Shown: positions 38,780 to 49,312 of the stretch, in pieces
How positions within the stretch are numbered: position 1 is the first letter of the stretch
How the letters are laid out: each line of letters starts with the position of its first letter
The notes under the pieces: generated by a model
What the model saw: only the letters and a program-made list of their open reading frames with translations
Told to the model about the DNA's origin: nothing
The model's database searches: none
Program-made: the position numbers and the translations under genes
Origin: Psettodes erumei
Lineage: Eukaryota > Chordata > Actinopteri > Pleuronectiformes > Psettodidae
Assembly: GCA_016785225.1 (NCBI GenBank)
Contig: JAFBJZ010000639.1
Location: 434,001 to 498,000 of the forward strand
Reading direction: 5' to 3'
Length of the DNA stretch: 64,000 bases

Positions 38780-38963
38780 GGGGTGTGGCTGCTGAATGCC
38801 TTCCTGGCCACTTGGGAAGCCAGTCACATGACTGTGCTGTGGGGGCGTGGCCAGGAGAGCAGCAGCAGCAGCAGCAGCAGCCGCCTCACCAGCTGGAGCT
38901 GTGATTGAGCGAGGAAGAGAGAGGGAGAGAGAGAGAGTGAGGAGAAGGAGAAGAAAGGGTTGG
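38780..38963 (+). promoter_or_regulatory. septin9: promoter-like block and possible untranslated first exon of a short septin 9 isoform
   Basis: The block combines two KLF/GC-box-like motifs (GGGTGTGGC at 38781-38789 and GGGGGCGTGG at 38841-38850) with an E-box-type site GTCACATGAC at 38823-38832. These are followed by (AGC)8 at 38858-38881, a GA-rich run to about 38958 and a GTGAGT donor at 38964. A second donor-like CAG|GTGTGT lies at 39129. Such an exon would splice to 49127, where ATG 49156 starts a 361-aa form, analogous to human v4/v5 transcripts whose first exons are untranslated. A short upstream frame starts at 38829 and ends in TGA near 38908. Confidence 0.35.
38858..38881 (+). repeat. 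(AGC)8 trinucleotide repeat
   Basis: Eight perfect AGC units inside the promoter-like block, followed at once by CGCC. CAG/AGC repeats are length-unstable. Read from the ATG at 38829 they would encode serines, but that frame stops soon after. Confidence 0.95.
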
Positions 38964-41660
38964 GTGAGTTGTCGACTTTCACGTCTGCCGTGTGCTTGTT
39001 TCTGTCTTTGCTGCAAGAGCTGTGGATGATTTTCAGAGAGAGGAGAAAGAGGTTGACGAGGGACGAGGGCAGTAACAGATATGGATTTGGAGCGTTGAGG
39101 CTGCCGGTGTCAAAAGTTAGTTTACCAGGTGTGTAGAAAATGAAGCGCTGAGAGGTGGAGAGTGAGTGTGTTTTTGGCAGGAGGTGAGGAGAAAACTCCT
39201 GATTTAGCATGCAGACCTTGTTCTTACTTACTTTTCTTATTTTTTTCACTCTCTATCCCTACTCTTTCCCATTGTTCAGCCATCGGGGAGAGTTTGGGGG
39301 GGGGCGTCACTCACTCACACACTCCCCCCTCCTCTTTTCTCTTCTCCATTTCCCTCCCATTGTGTCTTCAGCTCTGGAGCATGCATGGATAATCAATCTG
39401 CCATAATGGGACAGAGGGCTGACCAATCATAAGCCTTTATTACTCTTTTAAGTTCTCAGTTCTCCAGGGTTCTCTCCGGTCATGTCTTCTCCTTGAGCCA
39501 ACAGTTCCTGTCACATCAGGCAGAGTTTCCAGGCTGACTTTGATCCAGTCCAATGGATTAGCCAGGCACTGATGGAGCCAAGCTGTTTTAGGTTTTTTTT
39601 TTTGACATGATTTAATTTTGACAAACCCCTGCGTCTGCTCTCTAGAGAGATTTCGAAGTTCGATGAGAGTTGAAAAGATGAACAGGTCATATTTTTCCTC
39701 TTCCACAGGGAATAGTATGAACTTTTCTCCTAACTCCACTGGTGGGAAGGAAATTAGGTTGTGGTTAGTCACTCAGTTTTAATTTTGGGTCCCAGAGGCA
39801 AGCAAAACCAGGAAAATCAGTTATCTTCTGTGTTTCATGCAGTCTGCAGTACAGCAGACGCTTTGTTGGATGCTGCACCCAAAATCTCTTGTCAACTCTC
39901 ATTAAGGAAGCACAACAAAACCGACACTTATACAATGGGGTTTTTTTCTGCTCCATTTGCAGTCTAGGTGCTATCAGACAGTTCTAAATATCCTTGCTCT
40001 GCTCCTGCCAGCCACACTGACGTGTTTGATCTTGCACATTGACTCTACTGCCTGAATAAAATACAGTCAAGTCACTGTAACTGTGTCACAAAACCAACAG
40101 AGTGCCACTGAGCACAGCAGTCAGTATGGATTCATTTTTGTAAAGTTGTCAGCCTGCTGTGTCACTGTCCTGAAGCTTGGCACAAAATACCTCTGACTCT
40201 TTGACAAATTCCTGATGTGGCCTCATATCTGATTTACATTGCAAACATTATTACATTATGTTTCACCATAGGTGCCAGTGAAAGCCACTAGCTAAACCAT
40301 TGTTTGCATGCTGCTAATCAGATTAGGTTCAGATAAACACATCATTAGGACTGTTAGGGGCAACAGCATGAGAAGCCTGATGATGTGAGATACGAGATAT
40401 GATTTTTTTAAGGAACTGCACGTCGTGCTGCAGGTGCACATACAAATATTTCAAACCAATTTCATTCTTCACAGGTCAGTCCGCCCCTGACACTTCAGCA
40501 CATGCTTGGCCCATGTTTCTGACCAAAGAATTTGCCCTGAAGGCAGCAGGGCCGAGAGGAGAAGAGGAGGCGTAAACTTGTTTTACAGTAAACAAACAGC
40601 CTGTTTGCCCGAAAACTTTCCCGCATTACAGTCCGTCTCGCTAATTACATCCATGTGTGGACAGTCAGCTCTCATATGGACGGCTTGTCTTATCGTTCTG
40701 TTCCATCAGTGCAGCCATGTTTTTGTTCGTGGTTTTGTCATCAGCAGTTTGTCTTCGAGAAATGACAGACTTTCTGTAAAAATGCAGTAGGAAGTCAAGG
40801 ATGACAAATTTGTGCCGGCAGAAAACATCCTCGCTTCGTACTGAGCATCGCTCTGGATGCTCACATGAGAGGATGTTTTCTGCTCATCACGTCTGTCACG
40901 GGTGGGAGGAAGTCAGACATGTCACATCCTGTCAGGTGTGACAGGTTGCGGTTTTTAACTTTTACAGCAAAATATGCCTGTCTTGTGGTGGTCTCTTCCT
41001 CTCCAGTGGTGGTGCTATGCCTCGGGGCTCATCTGTCACTTTGTTCTTGATCCGGGGCCAATAATTGGGAGTTACAGAATGTGCTTTAGCGTGCACTTTA
41101 AATGCCAATCGATCTCCCAGCTTGCACTTATTGTTGAGAATTTATTACACCTGTGTTTTCTGTTTGCACGTGGATTGATAGACTGGATTGTAGGTTTGTT
41201 GACAACTACGGAAACGTCAGTCAAGAGATTTATTCAATTGTTAGATCTTAATGGTGATTTAATTCCTAAATATCTACAGGCTTGCTGCGGCCTCTAAACA
41301 GAGTCATTAAGTTTTGCTTTTTGTTCTTCTCGGTATGATGTACAGTACGTTACCGTGTGTCTCTAAACACCAGGATGTTTTAAAAGTACAATTTTGAACT
41401 GTTAAAGAAATGCTATACATAATATATTTTTTGTGCCAGTGACTGGTGGGACTCAAGAAGAACCACATTCAAGTGCAGAAACTCTCATTTCCTCTCCCGC
41501 CACACGGCTCCGATGTTGAAATGGTCAAACCAGCCGCCCCCTTTCCCAGTTCATACTTGGTGGTTGTGTGATTTACTGCACCACGGGCGCCTTTTGTCCT
41601 CTACCCTGTTCAAGTTCCCACACTGCAGCTGTGGATGGGTCTGCAGCTGGACCCTCCTGG

Positions 41661-41815
41661 CTTCACTTCCACATTTCTCAGTTTTTGCTTACAGTACTGA
41701 GAGCTGCACAGAGCAGCGGGCTCTCGCAGTGGTACTCTGCGACCTCCCCCGCTGCGTCGGGCTTCACGTTCTCATTTTCTCAGTCTCTGCTTACAGCTAT
41801 CGATCCGAGCCGTGC
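41661..41815 (+). repeat. two diverged direct repeats, each ending in an acceptor-like site
   Basis: Copies begin at 41661 and 41762, 101 bases apart. Each reads CTTCAC, then a pyrimidine tract, then TTTCTCAGT..TGCTTACAG. Similarity extends weakly on both sides (CTCC..upstream; GAGC.G.GCAC downstream). The repeat lies inside a GC-richer patch with long but unrecognised frames. This looks like an old local duplication. Confidence 0.5.
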
Positions 41816-42426
41816 ACGCCCGTGTTGTGTTTTTCAGCTCGTCGCTGTTATTGCAGCATTTATCTGGCATCTCATCTGTCTCTGGTCCTGGCCCCTTGCC
41901 TCACCGACCCTCCATGCACAGCTCCTTCTCTCCATCTCCTCTCACTCTTTCAATCTTTTGGAACAGGTCATTATCTACCCTCCCAGGGGTTTCTGTGCAG
42001 AGAGCTGTATTTCAGCGCTGAGCAGCACCATCTGCTTTGCTACGCGTTTGGCCAGGGGTCGGTGTTCTCAGTGGGCCGAGACAAGTGACAAGAGTGAAAG
42101 ATGAAGCGGGGCCCTGGAATACTTCTGGAAGTGCCGACGTCTGTTTGTGTCAGCTGTTACTGTCATCGTCCTCGATGAACCACGTTGTCTCACACGGCAG
42201 GGAGTCATTATGCTTTTGAATCAGCGCGTTCCTCTCGTTTCAAACAAAGTATGGATTGTGGAATTAAGTGAGAGGGATTTTCTTTTTGGATGTTCATTAG
42301 AACACCGTGACAGCCTCTTCTGTCCTTCCCATCTCGCTTCTGTCGACCTAACTCTGTCACACTAACCTCAACTTCTCTCAAACAGAACGCAGTATGGCAT
42401 TCAGCAACTACCCCGTGCTCCTTTGG

Positions 42427-42458
42427 AAAAAAAAAAAAAAAACAAAAAAAACAAAAAC
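42427..42458. repeat. A-rich simple repeat
   Basis: A run of A broken by single C residues. It could be a remnant of a retroelement tail, but no body is recognisable upstream. Confidence 0.8.
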
Positions 42459-42704
42459 GCTTACACTTGACATTGAAGTCAGGTGAAGAACTGGTGCTTT
42501 CATGGAGATTTCAGACAGCCTTGGGTTTTTGAAAGATGCATCAGGATTGTTATGTCTACTTAGCCTAGCAGTCTATCATATCCTTCTTGTCAGTTAGAAT
42601 TTGAGTCTGCTGTCCCTGTGTGTTTTCTGAGTATAATTCCTGACATGAAGACTTGTTTGAGCAGCGTACCTGTGATTTGGATGCAGACGATTCGAGATCT
42701 GGTC

Positions 42705-42740
42705 CTGCTCTGGCATGCGAAAACACGCATGCCAGAGCAG
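42705..42740. repeat. perfect 15-bp inverted repeat with 6-nt loop
   Basis: CTGCTCTGGCATGCG at 42705-42719 is the exact reverse complement of CGCATGCCAGAGCAG at 42726-42740, separated by AAAACA. There are no mismatches, and pairing stops outside the arms. It sits in the large intron with no coding frame around it. Confidence 0.95.
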
Positions 42741-45700
42741 TGATTGCTGGGCTTCAATATAGCTGTCTTATTTTTTAATAGTTCTGAAACATAAACGATA
42801 TATTGTGTTACAAGTTTTATTACTGCAGAGAAGCCATGTAAATGCCCCCTGTAACTGTGTGCTGCATTCCACTAAATGAATCAGTGCCATTACTAATCAT
42901 TAGGAAAATAAGTGTAATTAGTATACGAGTGAAAACAGTCGTGATGTTTTTACACTGAAGTGAGTATAGTGATATGCTTCAGTGCACTTGTATCCCAAGA
43001 CGGCACAATGTATTTCTCATTTGAGACTCTAAAAAAGCTCATTCTTCACCTGTCTGCACTCATAAAACTACTCCATAAAATTTTTAGACGATATTAAATT
43101 GTGCATATGTTAATCCCTCTATTCATGTGACACACTTAGGACCGTCAATCAACTCTTGTGCTGCCCTCTTTCTCTTTCTGGACTCTCCATCTTTCTGCTC
43201 CAGACGACAGCAGGCATAAAACTTTATGATCTCTTCCTCTTCAGAGGGAGCCACCAAAGGACCAGTGGAAATGTCATCTCCGGTTTTAAAAGAGAGAGAG
43301 AGAGAGAAATACACTTACAAATAAACTCACTTTATACACACACACACACACACACAGACTCACAGGTGGAAAAGACTGAACTGCACCAGGTGGGATTCAG
43401 GGGTTTCACCTCATGGGAACCTTGTTGCTCGTTTTTTGAAACAGCAGCCAGTGTTTAAGAGCTGTCGGTAAATGTGTGAGTTAAAGTGAGTGAGTGGAAG
43501 AACAGACATGATACCTTCTTTTCCCAAACCTCAACCCACTAAGGAGGGACTGGATAGCTTTTGAACATATGCTCAGACAGACTGAAGGTGGGGATAGGGA
43601 GGAACCCGAGCACCTTAGCTGATGACAAGCATCGCTGCTTGAGCGCAAGTACCACTTTTCCAGGACATGTTAGTTAAAAAGTTAACTTGAGCATTTTGTT
43701 AGTGTCTTATCTATGATTTGAATGTCCTATCCTATGTTTTCATCAAAGGTAGTATTGTTCACAAGAGTTTTAATAGGTTTTATTTATAGTAAAGAACCTT
43801 ACTCAGGACTCAGGTGACTGAAAACAAACTGAAAACATGACACTGATTATCCTCAGTGCCGGTCGAGTTTGCAGTCGAGTTTGCAGTGCTGAATAAATAT
43901 GCAAGGCCCAATCTCTTCATCAGTTTCCTGATTCTGGTACGCCGACGTGTCTCAATGCAGCAGAGTTTGATTTTATGTCCTCTTGCACAGAAGATGAGAA
44001 AATATCTTCATGTTGCTGTCTCGTTTCCTCGCAACTGTATCCTGCATGACCGCTGCAAGATTTTCCAAAAACAACTCATCCCAGAGCAAAACTTCAGTGT
44101 AACACCAGAGTGTAGCACGCCCATTAAAAGCTTAGCTCTTCTGTGATGGCAACATTTGTGAGATGAAGGGTTTGAATCCAGAACTGACAACAAATTACAG
44201 TGTGGTCGATTATAACCCCCCACCCCACATAGACCAGTTCCTTATGTACAACACCAGTCACAGTTTGGCTCATTAGGACTTATTGCATGTTGTGCATGCC
44301 AGTCCTTTTACGATTTCTTTCTGTCTTTGTCTCTTTTAATCCTTCTCTCTCTGCAGGATATTTACCACATGATAATGTCAGAGCCTGGGCTGGAGTCAAA
44401 CAATAACTTACAAAAACCTACTTTGCTCATATATAATTCAAAACAGGGCAGTGGTCATGTGGCATGTGTGCATCGGTGAAAAGTGAATTTCTTTGGTTTT
44501 TCAGGAGCCTTCTCAAGAACACAATGAAAGCTTTGTTTCTGGCATTGGCATGTTCACTGTTCATGTTCAAGTTTCACTCAGTGAATATTAAATGTAGGGT
44601 TGGATGGGATGTTCCTGATGGGATTTTAATGAAGGCCTTGAGAGGGGAGAGCTGAGTTATATGTGAATCTGGGGTGGGAAGGGGATTCTCTGTTACAGCG
44701 AAACTGAAGGTTGTATCTGAAGCGCTTTGTGTTGGTTTTCCAAGAGGGTTAGATTACAGCCTTGATGCTTCAGGATAGTGGTCACTGATATCTTTCAGCT
44801 CACTGTTTACATGTTGCATACTTTTTGAAATGTTAACGTGATATATTACTTTTGTGTGAGGGTTGAGGCCAGTTACGAAGTTGAAAGCCTGAAGAAGCCG
44901 TATTGTGTTTTCTGGTCTCTGCTGAGCTTTGCTGGCGTTCAGCATCCACAACAATAAATTCTGTTCCACAATAATCTTTTCCAAGAAATGTGTTGAGTGC
45001 TCTCTTACTTAAAGGCTGCACAGTCTATCACTTTTGCCCTGCCTAAAATTATGTAATGGTTGCAAGGGAGAGATTTACTGTCACTGGATTTGTGCAGTTT
45101 CTCAGAAGCGTATGCAGCTTTACAGGACACATACTGATGCATTTGTGGCAACCACATGTGCACTGGTACTATACAATGTGACATAAGGACAGAGGATGGT
45201 CTGTGGGGAACTAAATAAAGGAGTAATAGTTAAATGAAGGTTTACTCCAATGATTTAATATTACACATCCATATATCCGAGTCGGGAGCCTTTTGACAGA
45301 ATTTAAAAAAAAAAAAAAGAAAGGTCAAAGGTGAAGCAGCAGACACTGATAGTCAAGACTATGGGTCAGGCTCCAAAAACAATGAAACCTACAATTCCCA
45401 TAATGCAGTGCATTTCTTTCATGAGCCCCTCCCTCTCCCGTGCATCTTTCCTTCTTCTTTGCTTCCTCTTTATAATCTTTAATTTACTCCAAGCTCAAAC
45501 TGAGATGTCCCTGATGACATCACTGTGACATCATCAGGGTTATTTTACTTGACAAAGCTGCCTTCTGAGCCGTAGAAAACATTCACGGTGGTTTTATAAT
45601 TGCTTGCACAAGCTAGTCAACTGACATTCATGTGTGCCCCTTTAAGCTACAGACATCATTAGTGCGGAAGCAAACGCTGTGGTTTTGTCTGATGTGAAGC

Positions 45701-48700
45701 TCTTGGTGACAAACAGGAAATCCTACCACCAACGGCATTTTTCACTTGTTGCCGTGTCTTTCAGAGGATATTACCTTGCAAACCAAGAACAGGATTCACA
45801 TACAAATTCTTGCAAGTAACAGCCCTGATTCAACCCTGACCCTAACCAAAAGTACCACCAGTCATCTCTTTGATGCAATCTATCCAATCATGCAGTGAAA
45901 GAGCCTGAACTCATCTCCATTCATTACACAAAGCTCTCAAACCAGCTAATCCTAAAGTGCCGCTTTTGTATGTCACGAGGAAAAAAAGATCCTGTATCTG
46001 GTGTGTTTATTGGAACTTATCTTCTGTCATAACACCTGTTTGCAGTTCAATAAAGCTGTTTTCATTTGGATAGTTTGTAATGATGAAGGAAGACAAGGAG
46101 CAGGCCAAATACCGAGGTGTGTTTTCTCCCTGAAGGATCAGCGAGGTTCATTAATTCACCTGCTTGATCATTTCCCCCATATTTTTCATTTGAATGAACT
46201 GTGTGTTTGGTTTTTTTGCACCAGTTCAATATATCGGCAGTCCTGGAAGGAATTTCGTTCCAGGAAAGCCTCACATGTAGGATACATCATTGTATTTCGA
46301 TGCATCTGCTGGGCCTATCTCACTCAACAACAGTTTGGATTTAACGGTTGAGGCCGCTGAGTCGTGATCTGAGTCATACTGTATGCCTCTGTTCACTTGT
46401 AATGAGGTTACTCATCCAGAAATGTCCTTTTTCCTTTTTTTTTGCAGTGACAAAATTTTCTTTGTGGAACATCGCTACACATGAAGGCAACTCTGACTCA
46501 TGAAGAGACATTTTAGAGGCTGTTGTGGATGTATTGGAAATGGCAGAACTGTCATCCGGGTACTAAAGGGACAATTGTATAAAAATAACAGTGAATGACA
46601 ATTGCTAATGGTATCATTAGGGAGCAGTGCTCATGAAAAAGAAAGATGAAATTGGACTTCCTGAGAAGGAGAAATGAATGTCAGAACAGTCGAGTGGTTG
46701 TCTGGCTGGGTAGGATTTTCACTCAACCAGTGCTGCCGTTTGTTCTTCGCCTTTCTGGTGTGCACATTATTCACATGGGCATGTTTTTGTTGCCACGGTT
46801 TGTCAGAGCGTGGCCTTGTGCGTCGGCAGATGGCCTGGGGCCGTCGTGGTTCATGGTGCCCAGGAGGCAGTTTGGCTGCAGAATTGGAGTATGTCATTAG
46901 GGTTAATTTTTTACCATGTGTCAATTTGAGAGGCTATTGTCGTGCTGTCAGGCTTGATATAGTAGTGTTCAGTGCAGAGTTCGCCAATGTAACGCATCGC
47001 ACACACTGAAGACAAATCGATCCAAATAACTCAGGATTATTTTTCACTTCTGAGAGGCGGCATTTGTTTGTGAGGTTTCTTGAGGACATCAGTGCAGCAC
47101 TAAATCAGCTCCAGCCCGCCGTGATGCCGTGTTCACAGAAGGTTTGCATTACAGCATGGATTGCACTGTCCTCTTGAATGTTAGGATTGCTGTTATACTG
47201 ATCAAATTGATGCCTTAGCATGATGGGAAATTGCCCTTTTGGACGTGGAAATTATTGTGCAAAAGCAAAACCGATTACACTGGACATTTACTAACTGTTG
47301 ATGGGCACATGGGGATGGATTTTCCCCCCTTTTTTTCACGAAATTCTAGCAATGGTTTTATTGAGCCTCAGCCAAGCCACATGTGCTTCCACAGCGCAGT
47401 TCATCATACTTTGTGTGGGAACTGAAGGTTGGAGAGACCGAGGGATTCTGTTGAGACTCCTGAAGGTGTGGCGCAGCCCTTCTTCAGACATGTAGTCCAC
47501 AATTGCAGCTCTTTTCTGTTGCGTGGAGGAGAGGAAAATGGCACAGAGTTCCGAGTTATGTCAGCTGACTCATCAGTGGTCTCATGAGTTTGGATTTTTA
47601 AGCGTGTAGGAGGGTGAGATTGTTTGTTTGAGTGGACTCTGCTTGCTTATTTCTCCACGTTGTTTAAATCAGACCTGGCCACATTGACTCTTTTCAATTA
47701 AACCATCACCTTTCATCCTCTGTCGGCATGTGCACTCATGTGCACTATGTGTGCGTCTGTGCGTGGAGCTCCTTACTGGAGACAAGAGATATTTCTCCCA
47801 TGACAAAGTCGCAGACAGCCAAAGGGGAAGCTCAGTTGTCTTTCACAGTGTCTCACTGTCTCCTCTGCTGAGACTGGATGTCAGAAAATGCTCCACTGTC
47901 ATGTGCGTGTCATTTATATTCACATCCGACGGGCACAGTGTTGCTAAACAAAATGTGTTACATACAGGCTGTTGCTGTGTCATGCCAGACAGACAAATCA
48001 AAAGCACAAAGGCCTTGGTGTTCTTCAGCGACAGCAGACAGACACCGGCATTTTGAACTCTCTCGTTTCTGAGTAAAATAATACACCCAAAACACAGGCC
48101 AGTCAGTTGTACTGTACCTGTCTGCACGGGGGTCGCCAGAAAAAGAGATAAGAATACAGTCAGGATGGCTTTGTCCATTCAGTTTCAGCTGTTCTGTGTC
48201 TGTGGTTTGTAGCGTGTGTGTGTGTCTGCAAACCTCACGACACTACCACACGTTTCTTTCACAGCGCAGGAAATGTTGCCTCCTCCTACATGAAGAGCGC
48301 GAGTCTGCTTCTGCTGCGGCTTCTGCAAGCACATACTAGCATATTTGGCAGTGTTGAGGTTCTTTGTGTTTTTTACATTTTGTGTTTGTACATTTTGGCA
48401 CACAGCCTCCATCTTCTACCGATTGATCCTCCTTTTAAAGTGAGGTAAGTCATGATTTGTTGTAGGCAGATCTTTCGCCCAACAAGCTCTATCCACTGTG
48501 TATTTCCTAATTCTTTTACGATTATGAAATTCACCTCGAAGCTGCAGCTGCGCTGTTTCACTTGGGCTTCAACTTGTTTCTGAAAAATTTCTCTTGTGCG
48601 CTGTGCTGCGAACATGAGGTGGTTGCCGGTCAAAATGTATGCATCATTAGGAAGCAGATGTGTTTCTTCTCCCGTTTGATTTATTGGCTAATTTTATAGT

Positions 48701-49126
48701 TGAGTGTGTGCCTCGGAGTAAGGGTTAGTAGGAAAATAAGAATTCTCAATCCAGCGCTTGCAGGGAAAGTTTTGTTGTGTTATTTAATGTACACGTGTGA
48801 ACGTGCTTTGCTCGACAGTGTAAATGATAGACTATCCGCTTTCAGTGTTGTCTAGTACAAACGCGAGTGCACATAAATGTGAATGTTAAGTCTGCCATAT
48901 CCTGTTTCACACAGGAAATTAACCCTCTTCCGTTGTTTTGACGCTGAACTTGATGTTCTCTGCAGTTAATTTGAAGTTATTCCTCCATTTTCATCAGAAA
49001 TTTGATTTGTCTGTTTGTTCTCTAGTCTTCTCTAATATCATGCCCTATGCATAACAGAGACACCTACAACCTAAATGAAAATCTCTTTAATTTTTTCCTC
49101 TCGTCTCTTGTCTCCGCCTCCCCCAG

Positions 49127-49312
49127 GGTCAGAGGTCAATCTGAGCCACAGCAACATGTCTGAGTCTGCCAAGCCCCACCACCCTACTCCTCAGGGTAAG
49201 GGGGAGAAGAGCCATGCCAGTGACTTCAGCTATGTGGGCATTGATGCCATCCTGGAGCAGATGAGGAGGAAGGCCATGAAGCAGGGTTTCGAGTTCAACA
49301 TCATGGTCGTGG
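49127..49312 (+). CDS. septin9: septin 9 exon: end of N-terminal domain, polybasic region, start of G domain
   Basis: Acceptor after a CT-rich tract (ccgcctcccccag). The exon reads SEVNLSHSNMSESAKP, then SDFSYVGIDAILEQMRRK, AMKQGFEFNIMVVG, matching human SEPT9 (FGYVGIDSILEQMRRKAMKQGFEFNIMVVG) almost residue for residue. The RRKAMK segment is the polybasic membrane-binding helix in front of the P-loop. The donor GTGAGG at 49313 leaves one base of the Gly codon that begins GQSGLGKS. The ATG at 49156-49158 (MSES..., A at -3) is at the place where human short isoforms start, giving a possible 361-aa form. 186 nt, phase 1 to 1. Confidence 0.97.

Larger units (their letters stand above)
25740..49126 (+). 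other. septin9: large intron between the N-terminal exon and the GTPase exons
   Basis: About 23 kb. Apart from the candidate microexon (30032), candidate first exon (34606) and promoter-like block (38780-38963) listed separately, I see no exon. It holds CA repeats (29633-29654, 31511-31532, 38664-38687 and 43335-43356), TTTC repeats near 34947-34970, A-rich runs (42427-42458 and 45303-45318), a TIR element (37630-38231) and a hairpin (42705-42740). Frames of 178 and 191 codons at 41513-42104 lack similarity and are judged chance. Confidence 0.75.

Noticed and set aside
38283..39249. Several long antisense frames
   Set aside because: They arise from antisense of CA, AGC and GA repeats and have repeat-driven composition.
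41513..42104. Two overlapping long reading frames (191 and 178 codons)
   Set aside because: Unrecognised, Cys/Ser/Leu-rich composition typical of GC-richer noncoding DNA, with no splice or promoter context and no similarity.
44340..44400. Strong acceptor-like tract (ccttctctctctgcag)
   Set aside because: No donor at sensible distance and no coding similarity; pyrimidine tracts are common in this intron.
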